The position numbers and the translations under genes are program-made. A DNA stretch of 64,000 nt from a virus, in the IMG/VR virus record IMGVR_UViG_3300024231_000003, positions 23,709 to 87,708 of that record; one strand, given 5' to 3'. This document shows positions 55,272 to 63,940 of the stretch, piece by piece; position 1 is the first letter of the stretch; the number at the start of each line of letters is the position of its first letter. The notes beneath the pieces were generated by a model. That model ran no database searches. It was not told where the DNA came from and saw only the letters and a program-made list of their open reading frames with translations.

Positions 55272-55289
55272 AGTATATGGAAATTAAAA

Positions 55290-55940
55290 ATGAAAAATAT
55301 ATGGTTTTGTGGCGTTCCTGGTAGTAAGTGGAGTGGAATTGATATCCAACTACGTAAAGTAGTAGGAGCAGATACTACAGACGAAACACCTGATAGAACT
55401 CAATATCACAGACCTAGAAACCCATCAGACACAAACAATGGACACCGTGGTAGCTATTGGGGACCTGGTATGGGCTGTGGCGAAGACTGGACGGACTTTA
55501 ACTATGTTGAACCTCACAAATTACAAGACGATATTAATAATGTATTCTCTGGCACTGGTCCACGAGTAATTAAAAGTCATTTCTTTGCAAGACATTTTAA
55601 TTTAGACTATTTGTATAATCACTTTCCAGGTGATGATATTGTACTGTGTTATAGAGAAAATCAAAAGAGCTTTGCATGGTGGAGTGAAGTAATGGACTTT
55701 AGTGATGGGCATTACCCAGACTATCGCCCAGGATACACAGACTATAATAATATGCGTCAACATATTTGGAACGAAAATGCAAAGATAACAGACTTTGCAA
55801 TGCGTAAAGATATGAAATGGCAATGTTATAGTCCAGAGTTTTCATTTGCTGAGCTAACAGGTTTCAATCCACAGACAGCTAAATACATGGAAGATAGATG
55901 GGACGATGTATACATCGCAACCTGCAAAATTCCGGAGTAA
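55290..55940 (+). CDS. Sulfotransferase-like protein
   Basis: 216 aa. WFCGVPGSKWS is the PAPS 5'-phosphosulfate loop of sulfotransferases, and VIKSHFF followed by IVLCYRENQKSFAWW matches the strand and Arg/Ser segment that binds the 3'-phosphate. It heads the last plus-strand operon, next to an oxygenase-like and two radical SAM genes. Acceptor unknown. Confidence 0.68.
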   Translation: MKNIWFCGVPGSKWSGIDIQLRKVVGADTTDETPDRTQYHRPRNPSDTNNGHRGSYWGPGMGCGEDWTDFNYVEPHKLQDDINNVFSGTGPRVIKSHFFARHFNLDYLYNHFPGDDIVLCYRENQKSFAWWSEVMDFSDGHYPDYRPGYTDYNNMRQHIWNENAKITDFAMRKDMKWQCYSPEFSFAELTGFNPQTAKYMEDRWDDVYIATCKIPE

Positions 55941-55943
55941 TAA

Positions 55944-56648
55944 ATGCCCTCACCTTTTAAGCAACCTTGGCACTTTGACAATAATCGTCAAGACAGTGAA
56001 GGTGAATATTCTAAAATTTTTGGAGTATTTACAGGTGATTGGACTAAAGACATTTTAGAAGCTCGTGCTATTGGTGTAAACAAGCAACTATATAATGAAC
56101 AGCGATATGAACATGCTGCAAATAACAAAAGCGAAAATCATATAGAAGAAGATAAAGAAAACCCAGATGGTAAACCATCATCTGTAATGTTTCGCAAAAT
56201 AAATTTTGATAAATATCCAGAACAGTGTAGTACCTTTAACCGTATTACTTCGTTTTTACAATTTAATACAGCAGAAAAACTAACACAAAAATTTAACGAT
56301 CAATATCCAAATGATCAACTCATGTGGCACATTGATAACTTACCAGGCAATCCACGCAAGGAACGAGTTATTGATAATCCAGAGTTTCAATACCAACATT
56401 CAAATAAAATTAGAATTTTAATTATGTTAGAAGATTGGGAACCAGGACAGTTGCTACAATTTGGAAACCGCATGTATACCCAATGGAAAGCCGGAACAGC
56501 TATTACATGGGAATGGAGTACATTGCCACATGCTACCTGGAATGGTAGTTGGAAAAAAAGACCCGCACTCCAACTAACAGGAAGTGCTAGTGATGCAACA
56601 TGGGACATTATTAATAATGGCTCTGCAGAAACTATTTACAATATTTAG
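55944..56648 (+). CDS. 2OG-Fe(II) oxygenase-like protein (paralogue group A)
   Basis: 234 aa. Candidate ligands H129-x-D131 (MWHIDNLPG) and H196 (TLPHATWNG), with R206 for 2OG. The central motif LIMLEDWEPGQLLQFGNRMY...WKAG is the closest match to the 18843 protein. In both places a radical SAM gene follows at once, a repeated gene pair. Confidence 0.72.
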   Translation: MPSPFKQPWHFDNNRQDSEGEYSKIFGVFTGDWTKDILEARAIGVNKQLYNEQRYEHAANNKSENHIEEDKENPDGKPSSVMFRKINFDKYPEQCSTFNRITSFLQFNTAEKLTQKFNDQYPNDQLMWHIDNLPGNPRKERVIDNPEFQYQHSNKIRILIMLEDWEPGQLLQFGNRMYTQWKAGTAITWEWSTLPHATWNGSWKKRPALQLTGSASDATWDIINNGSAETIYNI

Positions 56649-56656
56649 GAATTACA

Positions 56657-58087
56657 ATGAGTGAACAAAAAAAATTACCAAGCGATACATTTTGTATTTT
56701 ACCATGGATTCATTTATCAACAAGACCAGACGGCAGTATGAGAGTATGTTGTACCGCTAACGCTAGTGCTGTTGGTGCAACAAATGATAAAGTACATGGC
56801 GGCAGAGTTGGTATTGTTAAAACAGAAGATGGCAAGCCGGCTAATCTAAACACAACTGATTTAAATACTAGTTGGAATAATACATATATGAGAAGTGTAA
56901 GGCAACAAATGCTTGCAGGTGAAAAACCAGCCAGTTGCTTAAAGTGCTATAAAGAAGAAGATGCAGGACATGTTAGTAAACGTCAGTGGGAAACTGCTTA
57001 TTGGCAACGTGATGGTATTGATGTAGATGAGTTAGTTGCACAAACATTTGAAGATGGCAGTACAACTAGTAAGTTACGTTACATTGATATTCGTATGGGT
57101 ACAAAATGCCAACTAGGTTGCGTTATGTGTAGTCCACATGATTCAAGTGGTTGGATCAAAGACTGGCAAGGTATGTATCCTAAAATTACAAACGAAACTT
57201 TAAAAGAGACAATGGTTTGGGCTAACAAAGGTAAAGAGTTTGGTGCAAGTTATAATTGGCATAAAGATAATCCAGTATTTTGGGATCAGTTTTATGCACA
57301 GATTCCCTATATGCGTCAGCTATATTTTGCAGGTGGCGAAAGTACTGTTATTGAAGAACATTATGAGATCTTAGATAAAGTTATTGAAATGGGATATGCA
57401 CACCAGATTGAAGTACGTTACAATTCAAATGGTATTGAGCTTCCTGATCGTTTACTAGAACAATGGAAACATTTTGAAAAAGTAAGATTCCATTATAGTA
57501 TTGACAGCATTGGCGAGATGAATGATTATATTCGTTACCCAAGTGAATGGTCACATCAACTTAAAATGTTTGAACGTTTAGATACTAAAACATCAAACAA
57601 TGTAGAAATTACAATTGCATGTGCCGTTAACGCTCTTAATATTCATTACATTCCAGACTTCCTAAAGTGGAAGCTAACTGAGAGTGGACTAAAGAAAACA
57701 AATATGTGGCCATTTGGTGCAGGTGGTATTAACTATCACTTTGTATACTGGCCTGGACATTTAAATGTTAAAGTACTACCAGATGAATTCCTAGACAAGA
57801 CTGAAGCCAAGTACGAAGAATTTATTGAATGGTGGAAAGAAAATTGGGAACTTGGTGTTCCTAGTTGGCACAAAGGCAAAGTATCATATGATGATTGGGA
57901 AAATGCAAGCTATGGAATCAAACGCTTACGTGGTATGATTAATTTTGCACGTAGTGAAGATTGGTCAAGACGACTTCCAGAATTTAGAGAATATATTAAC
58001 AAATTAGACGAATTGCGTGGAACAGACTTCCGTGCTACTTTCCCAGAAATGGGTTACTTATTAGACGAACCAGAGGACAAAAAATGA
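56657..58087 (+). CDS. Radical SAM protein (F-C-x-x-P/twitch subfamily)
   Basis: 476 aa, the longest of the subfamily. N-terminal FCILPWIH...VCCTAN and SCLKC (residues 13-97), radical SAM motif CQLGCVMC (Cys 151, 155, 158), FAGGES in place of FAGGEP, and SIDS. The C-terminal 130 residues have an extra Trp-rich helical region. It pairs with the upstream oxygenase-like gene and overlaps the nucleosidase gene by 4 bp. Confidence 0.86.
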   Translation: MSEQKKLPSDTFCILPWIHLSTRPDGSMRVCCTANASAVGATNDKVHGGRVGIVKTEDGKPANLNTTDLNTSWNNTYMRSVRQQMLAGEKPASCLKCYKEEDAGHVSKRQWETAYWQRDGIDVDELVAQTFEDGSTTSKLRYIDIRMGTKCQLGCVMCSPHDSSGWIKDWQGMYPKITNETLKETMVWANKGKEFGASYNWHKDNPVFWDQFYAQIPYMRQLYFAGGESTVIEEHYEILDKVIEMGYAHQIEVRYNSNGIELPDRLLEQWKHFEKVRFHYSIDSIGEMNDYIRYPSEWSHQLKMFERLDTKTSNNVEITIACAVNALNIHYIPDFLKWKLTESGLKKTNMWPFGAGGINYHFVYWPGHLNVKVLPDEFLDKTEAKYEEFIEWWKENWELGVPSWHKGKVSYDDWENASYGIKRLRGMINFARSEDWSRRLPEFREYINKLDELRGTDFRATFPEMGYLLDEPEDKK

Positions 58088-58638
58088 TATATGTATTAGT
58101 AGCTCTAAAAGGCGAATTGCCAGAGCATAATTTAGACCCAGAAACATACAAAGTATGGTATACAGGAGTAGGCAAAGTTAATGCAACTATGTTTGCTACC
58201 ATGGCTTGTATTCAACGTGATTGCACCGCAGTTATTAATTATGGTACAGCAGGAGTAATAAACAAAGATCTTATTGGCAACTTAAACAAGGTTGCAGTAG
58301 TAAGACAGCGTGACATGGATGGACGTCCACAAGCAGAGCTAGGTACAACACCTTTTGAAGAAACAGGTATCCAAGGTGATATTGTTACAGCGAATAGCGG
58401 TGTGGTATTAAGTACAGGTGATAATTTTGTAATGGAAACTCCAGAATTAGAAAGCGATCTAGTTGATATGGAAGGATACGCAATTGCAAAAGTATGCAAA
58501 CACTTTAGTAAATCTTTACTAATGTTAAAGTATGGTAGTGATATGGCAGATAGTGATGCTGCAAAAACTTGGGAAGAAAACCAAGCAGATGGTGCTGAAC
58601 TGTTTTTGGAGCAGCTTAAAGCATTAGAAAATGTCTGA
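58084..58638 (+). CDS. 5'-methylthioadenosine/S-adenosylhomocysteine nucleosidase-like
   Basis: 184 aa, shorter than cellular MTAN (about 230). The PNP-superfamily motifs are TGVGKVNAT, NYGTAG, VDMEGYAIAKV (ribose-binding Met-Glu) and the catalytic Asp region YGSDMAD. The family cleaves adenine from MTA, SAH and 5'-deoxyadenosine, the last a by-product that inhibits radical SAM enzymes. It lies between two radical SAM genes with 4- and 8-bp overlaps, which strongly suggests a support role here. Confidence 0.85.
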   Translation: MIYVLVALKGELPEHNLDPETYKVWYTGVGKVNATMFATMACIQRDCTAVINYGTAGVINKDLIGNLNKVAVVRQRDMDGRPQAELGTTPFEETGIQGDIVTANSGVVLSTGDNFVMETPELESDLVDMEGYAIAKVCKHFSKSLLMLKYGSDMADSDAAKTWEENQADGAELFLEQLKALENV

Positions 58639-59896
58639 TAAATCAGGATTTTGCGCACTACCATTTGTACAATACAGTACATATAATGGTGGGCGTTATA
58701 GACTTTGTTGTATGGCAAAGGAACCAGAAACTCTTGTTGACCAAGAGAAGCTAGGTATACAAGGAACATGGAACCACGATTACATTAAAGATGTGCGTAG
58801 ACGCATGGCAGAGGGAGAATGGCTGCCTGAATGTGTTGAATGCCAACACTTGGAACGTAACGACATCGTAAGCTCACGACAGTGGGAAAATGAAGTGTGG
58901 GAAGACGTAATTAACGAAGTAGTGGCTGATGCTTCGGTTAACGATTGGGAGGTTGAACAACCTTTACAATTTGATTTCAGGCTTGGCAATTTGTGCAATT
59001 TACAGTGTCAAATGTGCAACAAAGAAGCATCACATTTAGTGAGCGTAGAGAGAGCAACAATGGTCAAAAGCGGACTCGGGGTGGACCACTCTGATTGGCA
59101 TGGACAAATTGCAGACAAGAAGCGGGCTCTTCTTCAACCTGGAATAGACTGGACGAGCTTCAAGGACATGATAAAAAAAGCTCGAAAAATAAAACTAATA
59201 GGCGGGGAGCCAACTGTAGCAGCAGATATGTTTAAACTGCTGGACATCGCCGTAAACTCCGGACATGCCCATCACATCGAACTTAGTTTTTATACTAATA
59301 TTACTAACATGCAGGACCGTTGGCTCGACCAGCTAAGTAAATTCGAAAAAGTGATCGTAAACTGTAGCTTGGAGGGCATGGAGGACATGAATGATTATTT
59401 GCGTCCACCCTCCAAGTGGTCTTCTGTTTGGAAGAACTTTGATAAGCTAGTTAAGTTTACAAATACCAAAGAAGGCAAAAATATTAAAGTAAGAGTAACC
59501 ACTGTTAACCAAGTTACTAATGCATTGCACATTGCAGACTTCTGGCGCATGATGCACGAATATCAAATGAAAAGCGATAGGGGTATTGGTATGAGTTCTA
59601 ATCAACTTATTGAACCACACTACTACAGTATGGCACACGCTCCTGAATGGCTTAAAGAAGAGCAACGTAAAGGTATACTAGAGTTCCTAAACAGTATTGA
59701 CAATAGTCCACATTTTGAGGATTATGAAGAACCACTGATGGAAATTGTTAATTTTGGATTAGATCCAGAACATCAATACAGTCCTGTTATTATGAAACAG
59801 TATGTTGAAGTAACAGAAAATTACGATATATTCCGTGGGCATGATGTTATGACAGTAGCCCCAGAATTTAAACGTATTAAAGACGATTTAGATTAA
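58631..59896 (+). CDS. Radical SAM protein (F-C-x-x-P/twitch subfamily)
   Basis: 421 aa. N-terminal FCALPF...LCCMAK and ECVEC (residues 8-71), radical SAM motif CNLQCQMC (Cys 122, 126, 129), LIGGEP and the SLEG strand. The gene's first two thirds (about 58780-59440) use more GC-rich codons than anything nearby, then return to the local AT-rich style, which suggests a recombined segment. It converges with the minus-strand gene at 59877 (20-bp overlap). Confidence 0.87.
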   Translation: MSDKSGFCALPFVQYSTYNGGRYRLCCMAKEPETLVDQEKLGIQGTWNHDYIKDVRRRMAEGEWLPECVECQHLERNDIVSSRQWENEVWEDVINEVVADASVNDWEVEQPLQFDFRLGNLCNLQCQMCNKEASHLVSVERATMVKSGLGVDHSDWHGQIADKKRALLQPGIDWTSFKDMIKKARKIKLIGGEPTVAADMFKLLDIAVNSGHAHHIELSFYTNITNMQDRWLDQLSKFEKVIVNCSLEGMEDMNDYLRPPSKWSSVWKNFDKLVKFTNTKEGKNIKVRVTTVNQVTNALHIADFWRMMHEYQMKSDRGIGMSSNQLIEPHYYSMAHAPEWLKEEQRKGILEFLNSIDNSPHFEDYEEPLMEIVNFGLDPEHQYSPVIMKQYVEVTENYDIFRGHDVMTVAPEFKRIKDDLD

Positions 59897-60947
59897 TTTC
59901 TTTAAAATTCATGTAACGCTTTTCTTCAGTATATTTAAATAATATTTCTTCAGCATTAGCAATTTCAGGATATGCTTCTGGTTTTCCAAATACTGCATCT
60001 GCGACTTGCAATTTATTTTCTTCAGTAATACGATGATACTCTTGTGCATCTGTATTCTTTTTAAAGTCAAGTGAACTACCAGTGTATTCCTTGCACACAG
60101 TGCTGTCAGACAGAGCGTCTAAGCTAGATGGCATATAGCCACTTAATACTACTATCACACGCTTATGGTGTTTGGCAGCATACCTGCATACTTTTTTAAG
60201 TGTATCCTCGCAACGCCATCTGGAGTGATAAATGTTTTTTCCACCTAAATTATCAATCCAAGCTTCTGTTAAGTTACCCATACGTAGCCCTAACTTTGCA
60301 TAATGTTGATCATTATGGAAGTTATTATAAATTACATATGCAGTATCATTGTTACTATCTGGTTGTGCTACTGTTTTGTGCTTACGTTTTCCAACTCTAA
60401 ATAATACACTTCTCTTTTCAGTATGTAACTCAGGAACGTCATGCCAACTAAAAGGAGTTGCCTGTAAACTATAAAACATATTAGGTTCACAATTTAATCG
60501 TTTGTTTCCACTTGCATCTCTGTTAAGCAAACGAACACCTTGGTCACTACTATCCATATATATTTGATTAGTAATTAACCATCTAAAATCTTTTAGGTCA
60601 TTGTGTATACCAAGACTACTTCCTGGTAAGTCGTAATGGCAATTTACATAATGATGATCGTATGAATAAACCTTTCCAAGCGAAGCAGTCATTACTTCTG
60701 ATAATACATTATCTCTTATATATTCTACTATTTCTTGATCATACGCTAATTCAGGAGTTTCAGGCCAGGAATCCAAAGGCGCACTAAATGTACCTTCCAA
60801 TGCACTCTCATGTTCTGGAACTTCTGGATTCATACAATAATCTTTGATGTACTGAACTGGATATTCTTCATAATAACGTTTGAAAAACTTTTCAGGTAAA
60901 TAATTTTCACTAATATGGTATTGGAATGGTATATTGTATTCTTTCAT
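59877..60947 (-). CDS. 2OG-Fe(II) oxygenase with extra C-terminal domain
   Basis: 356 aa. Residues about 1-190 are a P4H-like oxygenase: H115-x-D117 (LGIHNDLKD), H169 (FSWHDVP), and basic R179/R184 for 2OG. Residues 190-356 form a second domain (AYVIYNNFHND, RVIVVLSGYMPSSL) with no family I recognise. It touches the upstream oxygenase-like gene by 1 bp. Confidence 0.75.
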   Translation of the reverse strand: MKEYNIPFQYHISENYLPEKFFKRYYEEYPVQYIKDYCMNPEVPEHESALEGTFSAPLDSWPETPELAYDQEIVEYIRDNVLSEVMTASLGKVYSYDHHYVNCHYDLPGSSLGIHNDLKDFRWLITNQIYMDSSDQGVRLLNRDASGNKRLNCEPNMFYSLQATPFSWHDVPELHTEKRSVLFRVGKRKHKTVAQPDSNNDTAYVIYNNFHNDQHYAKLGLRMGNLTEAWIDNLGGKNIYHSRWRCEDTLKKVCRYAAKHHKRVIVVLSGYMPSSLDALSDSTVCKEYTGSSLDFKKNTDAQEYHRITEENKLQVADAVFGKPEAYPEIANAEEILFKYTEEKRYMNFKEINLNRL

Positions 60948-61780
60948 TATAGGCCTCTAATTCTTTCTTTCATACATAATTCTGGAAACTGTAAACTTTC
61001 ATTTAAGATATCTGCTTCGAAACATTGTAGTTTTGTACCAAATACAATTTGATGTGTTATCCACTGTGCATTAAAGAACCATACATCACCTGGATCGAAT
61101 GTAATATAATGAAGAGGGTGGTGGAATTGATCCCATTTCTCTTCATTCCATACGCAACGGTTGCGCATTTCAGTAATAAATTTGTGTATGTCATTTTTAT
61201 CTAATTCCTCTAAGTTAAATTGTTCTTTATATTGATTGTACATTTGCTCCAAGTCTGGTCCAAATGTCAGTACACGTGGACGCTTTTTATCTAATTGAAC
61301 AAACATACGCATTTGTTGTTCATTACCAGTGTGCGCCTCATCTAACTCATCCAAGTGTAGTTTGTTTTCCACTAGTGTATTATATCTGTGAGATAACATA
61401 CGCTCATTTGTTTTGTACTTTGGAAATATTTTATCAAATATCTCATTCCAACCCGTAGTAGCTTGTTTATGTTTCTTGTGAAACTTGTCAATTTGTTCCT
61501 CACTCCAGTTACGTTCATCACGTAGTCTGTCACGCTTTTTAATATGACTGTTATACCAAGGCATAATCCACTTGTTGTCTGGAATAGTCCAATCTGGTAA
61601 ATTATCATAATAGTCGTAGTCTAAGTTTGGAATAGTTAAATTTTTAATAACTACAGGCCAACCACTCTCAAAACACTTGTATATTTCGTCATTATGTGTT
61701 ATACTTTCGATATCACTGGCATCAAACTGATGTACTGTGAAATCCTGAGCGGCCTTTGAATCTAGTGCAATTCTAGTCAT
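60947..61780 (-). CDS. 2OG-Fe(II) oxygenase-like protein
   Basis: 277 aa. A candidate H142-x-D144 (NKLHLDELDEAH) and distal H243 (QWITHQIVFG) after the strand DPGDVWFFNA suggest a cupin-type iron oxygenase, although spacing is looser than in the other members. It heads the two-gene minus operon opposite the amidinotransferase gene and shares its palindromic promoter. Confidence 0.58.
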   Translation of the reverse strand: MTRIALDSKAAQDFTVHQFDASDIESITHNDEIYKCFESGWPVVIKNLTIPNLDYDYYDNLPDWTIPDNKWIMPWYNSHIKKRDRLRDERNWSEEQIDKFHKKHKQATTGWNEIFDKIFPKYKTNERMLSHRYNTLVENKLHLDELDEAHTGNEQQMRMFVQLDKKRPRVLTFGPDLEQMYNQYKEQFNLEELDKNDIHKFITEMRNRCVWNEEKWDQFHHPLHYITFDPGDVWFFNAQWITHQIVFGTKLQCFEADILNESLQFPELCMKERIRGL

Positions 61781-61802
61781 GTCGTCTCCATTAATTATAT
61801 TA

Positions 61803-61824
61803 GTTGATAAATATATTTATCAAC
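61803..61824. promoter_or_regulatory. Palindromic bidirectional late promoter
   Basis: A perfect 22-bp palindrome places GATAAATA on both strands (plus 61806-61813; mirrored on minus at 61814-61821), exactly between the divergent oxygenase-like and amidinotransferase genes. Each gene's ribosome site follows. Confidence 0.6.
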
Positions 61825-61841
61825 AATAAAAAGAGGTAAAT

Positions 61842-62906
61842 ATGAAACCAGTAAACGCATGGAGTGAATTCCAGCCACTAAAGAAGGTTGTACTAGGCGC
61901 ACCCTTTCCACCAGAGACATTTGATTGGCATAAAGATGAAGAAACACGCAATGTTATGCGCCAAATTTTTGAAGAGACTGCAGAAGATATAGCAGAGCTA
62001 GAAAAGATTTTAGTTGAGCATGGTGTTGAAGTAGTACGCCCAAAAAATATCTTTACTATTACAGGTGAAGAACAAATACAACTACCATGGATGCATTGTG
62101 GTTTTCCTAATCACCCACTAATGCCACGTGATACACTTATGCCATACGGTAATACAATTTTTGAATGTTTTACTGGTGGTGACAATCGTTACTTTGAGAA
62201 TCTTGCATATTACGATCATTGTAGTAAATGGTTTAGTGAAGGTGCGGATTGGGTTAGTATGCCAGGTGTAATGATTGATAGTAAATCATATGAAGATTAT
62301 GAGAACAAAGGCAGAGTATTATATCACGCAGCTAATATGATTAAATGTGGAGACACAGTATTGTTTAGTCAGACATGGGACGAAGATAATAAAAAAGGCA
62401 AAGGTACTAATCTTGGTAAGCAATGGATGAAGCGTGAACTATCACAGCGTTATCCAGGTACTAAGTTTTTAGATATTCCAGTTGGCGGACATGCTGATGG
62501 TAAAATTGCACTACTCAAGCCAGGTGTACTGATGACATGGAATGCAAAATGGGTTCCAGAAGAAATGAAAAATTGGACTATTATTGAAGTTAACGATAAT
62601 CATGAAATGCCAGAAGATTTCTTAAACACACGTAAACGCCGCTTCTATAAAGACTATGTAGAAAAATGGTTGGGACATTGGGTTGGATATGCAGACGAGA
62701 GTGTATTCGATGTTAACGTATTATCGCTAGATGAAAAAACTGTTATCTGTACAGGACGTAACGAAGCTGCATTTGCAGAAATGAGAGCTAATGGAATTGA
62801 GCCTATTGTATGGCGTTTTCGTCACCAGTATTTCTGGGATGGCGGCATTCATTGTTTAACAAGTGATGTACAACGTGAAGGCGATTGTGAGAGTTATATA
62901 AGCTAA
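61842..62906 (+). CDS. Amidinotransferase-family protein (glycine amidinotransferase-like)
   Basis: 354 aa. The family's catalytic residues are visible: Asp in MPRD, His in PVGGHADGKIALL, and nucleophile C338 in GGIHCLTSDVQREG. These enzymes move an amidino group from arginine to an amine such as glycine. The GIHC-x-T-x-D-x-x-R-x-G end is standard. It overlaps the next radical SAM gene by 1 bp, so the two products probably serve one pathway. Acceptor amine unknown. Confidence 0.86.
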   Translation: MKPVNAWSEFQPLKKVVLGAPFPPETFDWHKDEETRNVMRQIFEETAEDIAELEKILVEHGVEVVRPKNIFTITGEEQIQLPWMHCGFPNHPLMPRDTLMPYGNTIFECFTGGDNRYFENLAYYDHCSKWFSEGADWVSMPGVMIDSKSYEDYENKGRVLYHAANMIKCGDTVLFSQTWDEDNKKGKGTNLGKQWMKRELSQRYPGTKFLDIPVGGHADGKIALLKPGVLMTWNAKWVPEEMKNWTIIEVNDNHEMPEDFLNTRKRRFYKDYVEKWLGHWVGYADESVFDVNVLSLDEKTVICTGRNEAAFAEMRANGIEPIVWRFRHQYFWDGGIHCLTSDVQREGDCESYIS

Positions 62907-63940
62907 TGCTAGACCAAATGAAATGGGCAAGTACTGTAAGAGAGATACAACTTGACGCAACGTCATATTGTAATGCTGGTTGTGGAACATGTGTTCGCTT
63001 TAAAGTGGGATCATGGGACTTACACCAGTCTATAGTACTTGAACATTTTGACATGGATACATGGACAAAGTTAGTAACTAAGGATATTAAGGATACCAGA
63101 ATAGATACTATATTCTTTAATGGTAATTGGGGAGATGCATGTATGCACCCCAAACTAATAGACATGGTTAAGTTAGCTTTGGAAGAAAATCCAAAACTTG
63201 GAATAAAAATATCTACTAATGGTAGTTTGCGTACCACTAAGTGGTGGGAAGAATTAGCACGTGTACTTGGCAAAAGAGGACATGTTATTTTTTGTATAGA
63301 AGGTGTTGATCAAGAAACACATGGTAAATATAGACAGAAGACATTTTATAAAAAAATTATAGAAAATCTTACAGCATTTAATAACGCAGGCGGAAATTCA
63401 GTTTGGATGATGACTGCATTTGATCATAATATCCATCAAATTGATCAAGCACGAGAATTAGCCAAACAACTTGGATGTGCCAGATATACTACTAGACGAA
63501 GTCATGATGATAATATTGTTTTTGAAACACATAATGTAACTACTGATAATGTAAAAAAAGAACATATTGGAATTACAAGTTTTGGTCCAGTTCATTTCTC
63601 GCCAGTAGATGCTAAACAGTTTCCAGATCAAGTATCAACACAATGTTCATTCTACAAAATTGGTAGTATACAAATAGACCCACACGGAACAGTATGGCCA
63701 TGCTGTTATATTAGTCAATACCGTTGGGGCATGGAAGAAGATGGTAAAGATTTAAAAACTCCAGAACTAAATGATAATGCACCATTTCTTTCTGAGAAAT
63801 TTAATTTAAAAAATAAAGCACTTACTGACATATTACAGGATGTATGGTATGCCAACAAATTAGCAGGTGCAATCAATACTGCTAGTTGGGACGTTTGTAC
63901 ACGAAACTGTAAAATAAAACCAGTAGTTGAGGAAATATAA
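62906..63940 (+). CDS. Radical SAM protein (SPASM-like)
   Basis: 344 aa. The radical SAM motif CNAGCGTC (Cys 22, 26, 29) is N-terminal, FNGNWGD takes the G-G-E-P position, STNGS follows, and the tail has WPCCYIS and CTRNC Cys as auxiliary-cluster ligands. Same architecture as the protein at 12999. It is co-translated with the amidinotransferase and followed at once by another radical SAM gene. Confidence 0.86.
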   Translation: MLDQMKWASTVREIQLDATSYCNAGCGTCVRFKVGSWDLHQSIVLEHFDMDTWTKLVTKDIKDTRIDTIFFNGNWGDACMHPKLIDMVKLALEENPKLGIKISTNGSLRTTKWWEELARVLGKRGHVIFCIEGVDQETHGKYRQKTFYKKIIENLTAFNNAGGNSVWMMTAFDHNIHQIDQARELAKQLGCARYTTRRSHDDNIVFETHNVTTDNVKKEHIGITSFGPVHFSPVDAKQFPDQVSTQCSFYKIGSIQIDPHGTVWPCCYISQYRWGMEEDGKDLKTPELNDNAPFLSEKFNLKNKALTDILQDVWYANKLAGAINTASWDVCTRNCKIKPVVEEI

